Shown here one piece after another: positions 1-6,409 of a stretch of 12,842 nucleotides of DNA (position 1 is the stretch's first letter; every line of letters begins with the position of its first letter). Made by a program: the position numbers and the translations under genes. The stretch lies in NCBI GenBank assembly GCA_027069385.1, contig JALXER010000301.1:1-12842 (forward strand), read 5' to 3'. The DNA is from Paracoccaceae bacterium. GTDB taxonomy: Bacteria; Pseudomonadota; Alphaproteobacteria; Rhodobacterales; Rhodobacteraceae. The notes below the pieces were generated by a model that made no database searches, was not told the DNA's origin, and saw nothing but the letters and a program-made list of their open reading frames with translations.

Positions 1-1150
1 CGCAAGAGGTAAGGTAGAAATCCCACATGCGCTTGAACCGCGCTTCAAACCCCATCTGCTCTATCCGGTTCCATTGCCGGTTAAACGCCTCGTACCAGAT
101 CCGCAGGGTTTTTGAATAGCTTTTGCCAAATTCCCTGGAGCCGGTCAGGCGCAACCCGCCATTTTCGACCTCGCTTTCCAGCGCGGTGCGGCTTGGTAGC
201 ATGCCGCCGGGAAAGATGTATTTCTGGATAAAATCCACCTGCTTGCGATACCCGTCAAACAGTGCCTCGTCGATGGTGATAATCTGCAAGGCGGCGCGTT
301 TGCCGGCTTTCAGGCGCTCGCGCACAGTGTCGAAATAGGTTGGCCAGTATTTCTCGCCCACGGCTTCGAACATCTCGATAGAGGCGATCCCGTCATAGCG
401 GCCGCGTTCATCGCGATAATCGCGCATCACGATTTCGACCCGTTCGTTCAGCCCGGCTTTGAACATGCGTTTTTTGGCGAAATCGCATTGTTCCTGCGAG
501 ATTGTCAAGCCGGTAACCTTGGCCCCGCGCACCTGCGCCGCATATTGGGCAAACCCGCCCCAGCCACAGCCGATTTCCAGCACGCTGTCGCCCTGTTTTA
601 TCCCGATCATTTCGCACATAGAGGCATATTTCGCCTCTTGCGCCTGTTCCAGCGACTCGGCGCCGGTTTCGAACAGCGCCGAAGAATAGGTCATGCTTTC
701 ATCCAGCCATAACCCGTAAAAATCATTGCCCAGATCATAATGGTACGAGATATTCTTGCGCGCGCGGCTTTTGGAATTGGAGCGCAGCCAGTGGCGCAGC
801 CGTTCATAGTTGCGCGCCATGGCCGCCACGGTCAGCGAGGGCGTGACCTCGTTATTATTCAGATAGATGGCGTCCAGCAGCGTTTGCAGATCGGGGCTGT
901 CAAACCAGCCATCCAGATAGCATTCGGCAAAGCCCAGCTTGCCCTCGCGCATGATCCGCGCGAACATCTGGGTATTGTTGACGATCACCCGCCCGTGCGG
1001 CCCCGGCTCCGGCCCTTTGGCCAGAAAGACCCGCCCGTCGGGCAGGGCGAACTCGACCGAGCCGCGGCGGAATTGGGTCATAATGCCAAAGGTCGCCGCA
1101 AACCAGCGCGGCAGGTCCTTTTGTCCGTTGGTAGTTGTGAATATTTCCAT
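1..1150 (-). CDS. cfa: Cyclopropane-fatty-acyl-phospholipid synthase-like SAM methyltransferase (3' end outside window)
   Basis: The frame is open from an ATG at 1150 to the window edge, giving 383 residues. Family members are about 390-410 long, so only a short C-terminal tail is missing. CFA synthases transfer a methylene from S-adenosylmethionine to the cis double bond of a membrane phospholipid acyl chain. An N-terminal lipid-binding-type region spans about residues 1-125 and a class I methyltransferase fold follows. Visible motifs are YHYDLGNDFY (136-145), the SAM-binding loop VLEIGCGWGG (190-199), GLTISQEQ (214-221), IEMFEAVGEKYW (258-269) and KYIFPGGMLPS (310-320). Compared with E. coli Cfa, the bicarbonate-ligand cysteine appears to be Ser157 and the histidine Ile291, while the Glu (262) and Tyr (345) remain. 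It could therefore be a relative that makes methylated or furan-precursor fatty acids instead of cyclopropanes. AAGGGGG lies about 7 nt before the ATG. It sits 43 bp downstream of the class V gene and may be cotranscribed with it. Confidence 0.9.
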   Translation of the reverse strand, partial: MEIFTTTNGQKDLPRWFAATFGIMTQFRRGSVEFALPDGRVFLAKGPEPGPHGRVIVNNTQMFARIMREGKLGFAECYLDGWFDSPDLQTLLDAIYLNNNEVTPSLTVAAMARNYERLRHWLRSNSKSRARKNISYHYDLGNDFYGLWLDESMTYSSALFETGAESLEQAQEAKYASMCEMIGIKQGDSVLEIGCGWGGFAQYAAQVRGAKVTGLTISQEQCDFAKKRMFKAGLNERVEIVMRDYRDERGRYDGIASIEMFEAVGEKYWPTYFDTVRERLKAGKRAALQIITIDEALFDGYRKQVDFIQKYIFPGGMLPSRTALESEVENGGLRLTGSREFGKSYSKTLRIWYEAFNRQWNRIEQMGFEARFKRMWDFYLTSC

Positions 1151-1193
1151 AACGCACCCCCTTACCGGACCACGTTAACGCCTTTTTCCCGAA

Positions 1194-2420
1194 TCACAAA
1201 ACCTGATCTAGGGCGCGGATACATTTTTCCACCTCATTGGCGGTGGTGTAATGCACAAAAGACAGCCGGAGCGCCCCGTGCGCAGGGTCAACCCCCAGGG
1301 CTTCCAGCAACCGCACTGCGTAAAAATCGCCACCGCCCGCCATAATCCCGTGACCCGCCAGCGCCGCGGCCAGATCTTCGCCGCGCTTGCTGGCCTGAAG
1401 CGCCACGGTCGGCACGCGGCTTTCCACCCGGTCCGCGCCCAGAATGCGGATATCATTGCGCCCGCGCAGATAGTCCAGCAGCGGCGCCAGCAGGGCGGTT
1501 TCGTGGGTGCGTTGCAGGTTGGCTACCGCACGGGCGCGCGCTGCGGGGTCCGGTTCAGCGGAAAAATGGTGCGCGTGCAGCGCGTCGATGTAATCGGCCA
1601 TACCAGCGCTGGCGGCAATCTGTGCGTGGTCCGGTCCGGCGGGGGTAAAGCGTTTGACCCGCGAACCGGCGTTAAAGTAGTGGCCCTGATTGGGCAGCCG
1701 GTCGGCCAGTTCGGCGCGAACAAACATGATTCCCTGATGCGGGCCGTAGGTTTTATAGGACGAAAACAGATAGATATCGGCGTGCAGCGCGTCAATGTCG
1801 GGCAGGCCGTGGGGCGCGTGCGATACGCCATCAACGCAAGCCACAGCACCGGTTTCATGCACCATGTCACAGATTTGCGCCACCGGATTTACCGCGCCCA
1901 CAATATTGGAGCAATGCGGAAAGCTGACCAGTTTCACCGTATCGTCAAGCAGGTTTGCCAGTTTGGCCGGGTCCAGTTGGCCGGTCTGCGGGTCAACCTG
2001 CCATTCGCGCACCGTGATGCCACGCTCTGCCAGCCGCCGCCACGGGCCGGAATTGGCCTCGTGGTCCTGATTGGTGACAATCACCGTATCGCCCGCGCCC
2101 AGCATTTGCCCGAATGCCTGCGCCAGCACATAGGTGTTTTGCGTGGTCGAGGGGCCAAAGCTAAGCTCGTCAACGCCGACATTCAAAAGGGCGGCAAGGC
2201 GGGTGCGGGCCTCGTCCATTTCGGCACCGGCCAGTTGCGACGCCTTGTAGGGCGCATAGGGCTGCACCTTGAGCTGGTGGTAATAACGGGTCAGCCGCTC
2301 AATCACCTGCGTGGCGGTATAACTGCCCCCGGCATTCTCGAAAAACGCCTGCCCTTGCAGGGTCGGTTCGTCAAAAGCCGGGAACTGGGCGCGTACAAAG
2401 CTGCTGTCTAGGGTGGTCAT
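1194..2420 (-). CDS. Class V PLP-dependent enzyme, cysteine-desulfurase-like family (VC1184/TIGR01976 type) without catalytic Cys
   Basis: This is a complete 408-residue fold-type I PLP enzyme. The Schiff-base lysine is K223 in FSSYKTYGPHQG, D197 in CVDGVSHAPHG should contact the pyridine nitrogen, and H120 in NQDHEAN should stack on the ring. ENAGGSYT (28-35) matches the N-terminal substrate loop of the NifS/SufS superfamily. True desulfurases carry a persulfide-forming cysteine in an RxGxxC-type loop. The equivalent stretch here is AGGGDFYAVRLLEALG (361-376), with no cysteine, so genuine desulfurase activity is unlikely. The pattern fits the 'cysteine desulfurase-like' VC1184 family, whose reaction is not established. 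It could be a lyase or an aminotransferase. An AGGAG six bases before the ATG supports this start. The gene follows the dehydrogenase gene after a 259-bp gap that probably holds its own promoter, and precedes the CFA-like gene by 43 bp. Confidence 0.88.
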   Translation of the reverse strand: MTTLDSSFVRAQFPAFDEPTLQGQAFFENAGGSYTATQVIERLTRYYHQLKVQPYAPYKASQLAGAEMDEARTRLAALLNVGVDELSFGPSTTQNTYVLAQAFGQMLGAGDTVIVTNQDHEANSGPWRRLAERGITVREWQVDPQTGQLDPAKLANLLDDTVKLVSFPHCSNIVGAVNPVAQICDMVHETGAVACVDGVSHAPHGLPDIDALHADIYLFSSYKTYGPHQGIMFVRAELADRLPNQGHYFNAGSRVKRFTPAGPDHAQIAASAGMADYIDALHAHHFSAEPDPAARARAVANLQRTHETALLAPLLDYLRGRNDIRILGADRVESRVPTVALQASKRGEDLAAALAGHGIMAGGGDFYAVRLLEALGVDPAHGALRLSFVHYTTANEVEKCIRALDQVL

Positions 2421-2432
2421 AACGGTCTCCTG

Positions 2433-2450
2433 AAGGTCGGTTCTGACCTT
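2433..2450 (-). promoter_or_regulatory. Small hairpin in the leader of the class V gene
   Basis: AAGGTC (2433-2438) and GACCTT (2445-2450) form a perfect 6-bp stem with a 6-nt loop. On the minus strand it ends two bases before the AGGAG ribosome-binding site of the class V gene (start 2420). It may influence ribosome access. A stem this short could also be chance. Confidence 0.25.
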
Positions 2451-2605
2451 TCCTTCCCATGGGGCGCGGTTCAGGTCAATAGAAGGGAGGATTAAGGAGG
2501 GGTAGGCGGCAGACAGTGTGGCGCAGTTATGGGTGCAGCGGGCAGAGTAATTACTTTAATACAGCGCTCTAATATGATGAAAATAAATAGTAATACATTG
2601 TTAGA

Positions 2606-2639
2606 AACCAAACTACTAAACCGGTTTAGTGGTTTGGTT
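2606..2639. repeat. 34-bp palindrome in AT-rich intergenic region; operator or terminator
   Basis: Two 17-nt arms (2606-2622 and 2623-2639) are inverted copies with one mismatch and no spacer. The inner 16 bp, ACTAAACCGGTTTAGT (2615-2630), are perfect. A CCGG-centred AAACCGGTTT core is the style of LacI-family operators. On the minus strand the palindrome overlaps a plausible -35 (TTGGTT) with an AT-rich stretch (TATTACTATTTA) after it, which would place it at the promoter of the class V gene. It also lies 40 bp after the dehydrogenase stop, so it could act as a terminator, but no clear T-run follows. The remaining intergenic DNA (2421-2605 and 2640-2679) is AT-rich in part and holds no gene I can support. 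Confidence 0.55.
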
Positions 2640-2679
2640 GGCGGCCTGATGTTACCCCCATGCTGCAATTCATTCGCGC

Positions 2680-5100
2680 TCAGGCTAGAATTTTCAACCG
2701 TTTAGGATCATAGGCAGAACCGGTAACGCAGGTTGCGGGGCTGCGCTGGCCAAAGCTGTCAACCTCTATCAGCGCATCATTGGGCAGGTCGGTTGGCAGA
2801 TAGGCCAGTACCAGCGATTTTTCGACGCTATAGCCGTATCCGCCGCTGGTGGTCTGGGCGATGGCCTTACCATTCACCCGCACCACCTCGCCGCCATAAA
2901 CCGGCAGTGGCGCATCCAAGGCCAGACAGGCCAGCCGTCGTGTCACCCCTGCCTTGCGCATGGCGTCCAGCGCATCGCGCCCCAGAAAATCCCCCTTTTC
3001 CCAGTCGATCACAAAGCCGAGTCCGGCCTCCAGCGGGGTATAATCCGGCGTGATATCCGCCCCCCATGCCAGATAACGCTTTTCCAGCCGCAGGCTGTCG
3101 ATCGCCCGGTATCCGGCATTGCGAATGCCGTGTTCCGCGCCGGCCTTCATCAGGGTATCATAGGCATAGGCCATGTATTCCATCGGGATATACAGCTCCC
3201 AGCCCAGCTCGCCGATATAGGTGATCCGATAGGCGGTGGCGGGCGCGTGGCTGATGCGGATATCCTGCGCGGTCATGAACGGAAATGCCGCGTTGCCCAG
3301 ATCGCTGTCGCAAACCTTGGCCAGCACCGAGCGGGCCAGCGGACCGGCCACGTTGATCACCCCGTAAGCCGAGGTGATCTCTTGTAGATGCAAATCGGCC
3401 CCCTGCGCCCGGTAATCCAGCATTTGTGCCCGCACCCAACCCGCGTCGCGCACCCCGTTGCCCGAGCCGGTAATCATCCAGAACCGGTCTTTGGCGCGGC
3501 GAATAAAGGTCACGTCGGCCTCTATGCCGCCGCGCGCATTGCATAGCTGCGTATAGGTGCCGCCCCCCACCGGTTTATCCAGATTGGCCACGGCCAGATA
3601 CTGCAAAAAGGTGCAGGCATCCGCGCCGCTGATCTCGAACTTGGAAAAAGAGGTCTGGTCGAACAGCACCACCGCTTCGCGCGCCGCCCGATGTTCGGCC
3701 CCGGTGGTTTCGGCCTCGCCTTTGCGCTCGAAATTGCCGGGCAGGGCGGGGCCGAACCAGTTGGCGCGCTCCCACCCGAATTTAGAGCCGAACTGCGCGC
3801 CCTGCCTGCCCAGCACCCCGTAAAGCGGCGAGCGCCGCACCCCGCGCGCGCTGTCCATTTCGCCGCCCGGATAATGCACTTTGTAATAGCGCGAATAGGA
3901 TTCGACGGCGCGGTCATGCAAAAAGGAGGGCGCGGCGTGTAGCGGGCCAAATCGGCGAATGTCAAAGGTCCACAGGTCGCGGCCCGGATCACCGTGTAAA
4001 ATCCAGTTGGCCATTGCCACACCGGCCCCGCCCGAAGCGGCAATTCCGGCGGTAAAGGCAATCGCGGCAAAGAAATTGTCCAGCCCGGGCACCGGCCCCA
4101 TGACCGGTTCGCCATCGGGCGAAATCGGGATCGGGCCGTTGATAATGGTGCGAATGCCCAGCCGCTCCAGAATCGGCAGGCGCTGCATGGCCGGTTCAAG
4201 GAACTGCTCCAGCCGGTCAAGATTGGCGTCGAAGAGGTGGCGGGCATGATCCATCGGAAAGCCGCGCGACGGGTTGACCGGTTTGGTGCCCCGTTCCCAG
4301 CCGCCAATGGCAAAGGCGCCGGGTTCGGGTTTAAGGTAATAATCCCCGTCCGGATCACGAAGTGCGGGCAGGTCGGGCGGAATTTCCGAGGTCTTTTCGG
4401 TGACAAAATACTGGTGTTCCACGATGCCTGCGGGCAGGTCTACCCCGGCCATCCAGCCCAGTTGGCGCGCCCAAAGGCCGGCCGCATTGACCACGGTTTC
4501 AACCTCGATCCGGCCCTGATCGGTCTCCACATGGGTGATGCGCCGCCCCTTGCGGGTCAGGCCGGTGACCTGCACCCCCTCGAATATCCGCCCGCCCCTT
4601 TGGCGAATACCCTTGGCAAAGGCCTGCGTCAGGGAATTGGGGTCGATATAGCCGTCCGAGGGAATAAACGCCGCGCCAACCAGATTGCGCTCGTCGATCA
4701 GCGGAAACAGGGCCTTGGCCTCGGCCGGGGTCAACAGCGACGATTCCAGCCTCAGAACCCCCGCGCCGCCATGGGCCTTGCGCATCTCGGCCCAGCGATC
4801 CGCACTGCCCGCAAGGCGCAACGACCCGACCTTGCGCCAGCTCGGATCCTGTCCGGTATCGGCCAAAAGCTGGTCAAACACCGCCACCGAATCGCGCATC
4901 AGCGCCATCAGGTTCTGTTGCGAGCGCAACTGCCCGACCAACCCCGCCGCGTGCCATGTGGCCCCTTCGGTCAACTTGGTTTTTTCCAGCAAAACGACGT
5001 CTTTGGCGCCTTGTTTTAACAGGTTATAGGCAATGGCGGTTCCGATGGCACCACCTCCGACAATGACGATGCGGGCGGAATCTGGCAGTGACACAGACAT
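2680..5100 (-). CDS. Sarcosine/dimethylglycine dehydrogenase-like FAD oxidoreductase with C-terminal GcvT domain
   Basis: The 806-residue protein has the architecture of mitochondrial-type DMGDH/SARDH. An N-terminal FAD-binding DAO domain (about 1-370) carries the dinucleotide motif VGGGAIG (14-20). TEGATWHAAGL (44-54) includes His50, the equivalent of the histidine that binds FAD covalently in this family, and VNAAGLW (204-210) follows. The FAO_M linker (about 372-430) and the GcvT-type folate-binding domains (about 435-800) come next, with YIGELGWELYIP (628-639) and SLRLEKRYLAWGADITP (669-685). Family members oxidatively remove an N-methyl group from dimethylglycine, sarcosine or a similar N-methyl amine and pass formaldehyde to tetrahydrofolate. 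Sequence alone does not separate these substrates. I chose ATG 5100 over an in-frame TTG at 5145 because AAAGGAA lies five bases before it. The gene is divergent from the LysR gene, the classic arrangement for a regulator and its target. Confidence 0.9.
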   Translation of the reverse strand: MSVSLPDSARIVIVGGGAIGTAIAYNLLKQGAKDVVLLEKTKLTEGATWHAAGLVGQLRSQQNLMALMRDSVAVFDQLLADTGQDPSWRKVGSLRLAGSADRWAEMRKAHGGAGVLRLESSLLTPAEAKALFPLIDERNLVGAAFIPSDGYIDPNSLTQAFAKGIRQRGGRIFEGVQVTGLTRKGRRITHVETDQGRIEVETVVNAAGLWARQLGWMAGVDLPAGIVEHQYFVTEKTSEIPPDLPALRDPDGDYYLKPEPGAFAIGGWERGTKPVNPSRGFPMDHARHLFDANLDRLEQFLEPAMQRLPILERLGIRTIINGPIPISPDGEPVMGPVPGLDNFFAAIAFTAGIAASGGAGVAMANWILHGDPGRDLWTFDIRRFGPLHAAPSFLHDRAVESYSRYYKVHYPGGEMDSARGVRRSPLYGVLGRQGAQFGSKFGWERANWFGPALPGNFERKGEAETTGAEHRAAREAVVLFDQTSFSKFEISGADACTFLQYLAVANLDKPVGGGTYTQLCNARGGIEADVTFIRRAKDRFWMITGSGNGVRDAGWVRAQMLDYRAQGADLHLQEITSAYGVINVAGPLARSVLAKVCDSDLGNAAFPFMTAQDIRISHAPATAYRITYIGELGWELYIPMEYMAYAYDTLMKAGAEHGIRNAGYRAIDSLRLEKRYLAWGADITPDYTPLEAGLGFVIDWEKGDFLGRDALDAMRKAGVTRRLACLALDAPLPVYGGEVVRVNGKAIAQTTSGGYGYSVEKSLVLAYLPTDLPNDALIEVDSFGQRSPATCVTGSAYDPKRLKILA

Positions 5101-5105
5101 GGGTA

Positions 5106-5112
5106 TTCCTTT
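5106..5112 (-). promoter_or_regulatory. Ribosome-binding site that decides the dehydrogenase start
   Basis: AAAGGAA on the minus strand lies five bases upstream of ATG 5100. This favours the 806-residue product over the 821-residue version from TTG 5145, which begins with 15 residues that do not look like the family's N-terminus. Confidence 0.65.
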
Positions 5113-5132
5113 GTTTGCATGGGCGTTGGCCA

Positions 5133-5162
5133 AGAATAGGTGCAAATTCCCCCTTGCTTCAA
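5133..5162 (-). promoter_or_regulatory. Candidate sigma-70 type promoter for the dehydrogenase gene
   Basis: On the minus strand TTGAAG (5162-5157) and TATTCT (5138-5133) are separated by 18 bp and resemble -35 and -10 boxes. Initiation would fall near 5126, inside the longer alternative reading frame, which again fits a start at 5100. The matches are moderate. Confidence 0.3.
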
Positions 5163-5172
5163 ACCATTTTAA

Positions 5173-5188
5173 TTGTGACTATCCATAA
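5173..5188. promoter_or_regulatory. Candidate LysR-type operator (T-N11-A dyad)
   Basis: TTGTG-ACTATC-CATAA is an interrupted dyad (TTRTG-N6-CAYAA) with two T-N11-A pairs (5173/5185 and 5176/5188), the usual form of a LysR-family binding site. It lies between the divergent dehydrogenase and regulator genes, 9 bp before the regulator ATG and just upstream of the candidate dehydrogenase -35. This would suit autorepression and activation of the neighbour. The dyad is short, so chance cannot be excluded. Confidence 0.35.
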
Positions 5189-5197
5189 GGTAATCTA

Positions 5198-6088
5198 ATG
5201 CAAAGGCCCGCCATGCGCCGCCCCCGACTGAATTCGCTCCGAACCTTCGAAGCCGCCGCGCGGCGGCTCAGCTTTTCGCTGGCGGCCGAGGAACTGAACA
5301 TCAGTCAGGCGGCGGTCAGCCAGCAGATGCGCGCGTTAGAGGCCTATCTGGGTGCGCCGCTATTCCACCGTCACCACCGGCGGATCTCTCTGACCAGTGT
5401 CGGGCGCACCTATCTAAGCGCCGTGCAAGAGGCGCTGGACCGGCTGGATACCATCACCGACCAACTGTTCCCCGACCGGCCCGACCAGTCGGTCAGCATC
5501 CGCTGTTCGTCGATGGTGGCAACCTTGTGGCTGGCCCCCCGGATCGACGCGTTTCGCAGGGCGTTTTCGCACATTGATCTGCATATCCGCACGCTTGACT
5601 ATGAACCCCTGCCAAACCAGCAACCCAGCACCGATTTCGAAGTGCTGGTTGCGCCGCAAAACAGCGAAACCCCGCTGATGCGCCCGCTGTTTGATGCGCA
5701 GATTTTGCCGGTTGCCTCGGCCGGATTTCTGGCAGGGCAGGGGGTGCGCCGCCCCCAAGACCTGCTGGCGTGCAACCTTATTCATATCCTTGGCTATGAG
5801 AACGACTGGCACCGCTGGTTCAAAACCCATCACACCGGCACGGTGACCTTGCCGCACGGGCTGACCGTGGACAGCTCGCTATTTGCCATTGATGCGGCGC
5901 TGCGCGGCGATGGTGTGATTCTGGGTCGGCGGCCCTTTATCGACAAATACCTGCAAAGCGGCGCGCTGAAACAGGTGTTTGCGCCCCCGCTTGCCCTAAG
6001 CAGCACCTATTACCTGCGCCACCATGCAGGCCGCCAGACCACCCGCAACAAACAGGCGGTTTTCGACTGGTTGCTTGCGCAGGGCTAG
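5198..6088 (+). CDS. LysR-family transcriptional regulator, GcvA-like
   Basis: The 296 residues are the normal length for the family. The winged helix-turn-helix is at the N-terminus (about 11-70), with FSLAAEELNISQAAVSQQMRAL (26-47) as the recognition region, followed by GAPLFHRHHRRISLTSVG. The effector-binding domain begins near residue 95 (VSIRCSSMVATLWLAPRIDAF), a layout typical of the GcvA subgroup. Two starts are possible: ATG 5198 with AAGG seven bases upstream, and ATG 5213 with AAAGG six bases upstream. The first is reported. The gene is divergent from the methylglycine dehydrogenase-like gene across 97 bp, which points to that gene as a target. Its effector is probably the substrate or product of that pathway (inference). 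The stop codon TAG (6086-6088) is contained in the CTAG that bounds the 268-bp palindromic element. Confidence 0.92.
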   Translation: MQRPAMRRPRLNSLRTFEAAARRLSFSLAAEELNISQAAVSQQMRALEAYLGAPLFHRHHRRISLTSVGRTYLSAVQEALDRLDTITDQLFPDRPDQSVSIRCSSMVATLWLAPRIDAFRRAFSHIDLHIRTLDYEPLPNQQPSTDFEVLVAPQNSETPLMRPLFDAQILPVASAGFLAGQGVRRPQDLLACNLIHILGYENDWHRWFKTHHTGTVTLPHGLTVDSSLFAIDAALRGDGVILGRRPFIDKYLQSGALKQVFAPPLALSSTYYLRHHAGRQTTRNKQAVFDWLLAQG

Positions 6089-6352
6089 GGCGTAGACCCA
6101 TAAACCGCAGGCCACCAGCGCGATCCTCGCGAAATATCAATGGGTTGGGGCGCGCAGCACAGGGTGGCCCCCTTTGCAAGCGCCCCGGGCCATTGAGATG
6201 AAGCGAGGATCGCGCCCTTCGGGTTTGTCGGATTTTCGCCCTGACTGCGTTGCAAGGCCTAGAAATAGAACCACTATTCCTGCGGCCTTGCGCCTGGTCA
6301 GAACGAAAATCCGACAAACTGGTGGCTTGTGGTTTATAGGTCTACGCCCTAG
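6085..6352. mobile_element. 268-bp nested palindromic element, MITE-like or dispersed structured repeat
   Basis: Outer arms 6085-6118 and 6319-6352 are inverted copies (31 of 34 positions). Two of the three differences can pair as G-U on the plus strand. Inside are two large stem-loops. The first runs 6119-6214 and is closed by a perfect 12-bp stem CGCGATCCTCGC/GCGAGGATCGCG, with a second stem ending in GGGGCGC/GCGCCCC. The second runs 6224-6318 and has a 22-bp stem (20 matches, 6224-6245 with 6297-6318), then GCAAGGCC/GGCCTTGC, then AGAAATAG/CTATTCCT around a 5-nt loop. CCC-TTC-GGG (6215-6223) joins the two. Both ends carry CTAG (6085-6088, 6349-6352), which could be a target duplication or part of the inverted repeat. 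There is no transposase gene, so it would be non-autonomous. It may also terminate lysR transcription. The rest of the gap (6353-6409) holds only the leader of the aminotransferase. Confidence 0.7.
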
Positions 6353-6409
6353 GGCCTTGTCAAAACGCGCCGAATCTATGCCAATGGGCGCGGGCCAGCG
6401 GGGGTACAG

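Noticed and set aside
1151..1193. Separate promoter or terminator between the class V and CFA-like genes
   Set aside because: The 43 bp contain the CFA-like ribosome-binding site and a short T-run on the plus strand but no stem or convincing promoter boxes.
740..1345. 201-residue plus-strand open frame across the CFA-like start and the class V 3' end
   Set aside because: It overlaps two well-supported minus-strand genes and has no recognisable domain; long frames on the opposite strand are expected at this GC content.
1251..2411. 386-residue plus-strand open frame opposite the class V gene
   Set aside because: It is antisense to a gene with clear catalytic motifs. Its composition is rich in Arg, Gln and His with no domain, the usual shadow in GC-rich coding DNA.
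5101..5145. Longer dehydrogenase start at TTG 5145, adding 15 residues
   Set aside because: TTG is a rare start, the added residues do not resemble the family N-terminus, and ATG 5100 has a well-placed AAAGGAA.
6215..6223. CCC-TTC-GGG as an intrinsic terminator for lysR
   Set aside because: The stem has only three pairs and is followed by GTTTGTCGG, not a T-run. It is better seen as a linker within the larger fold.
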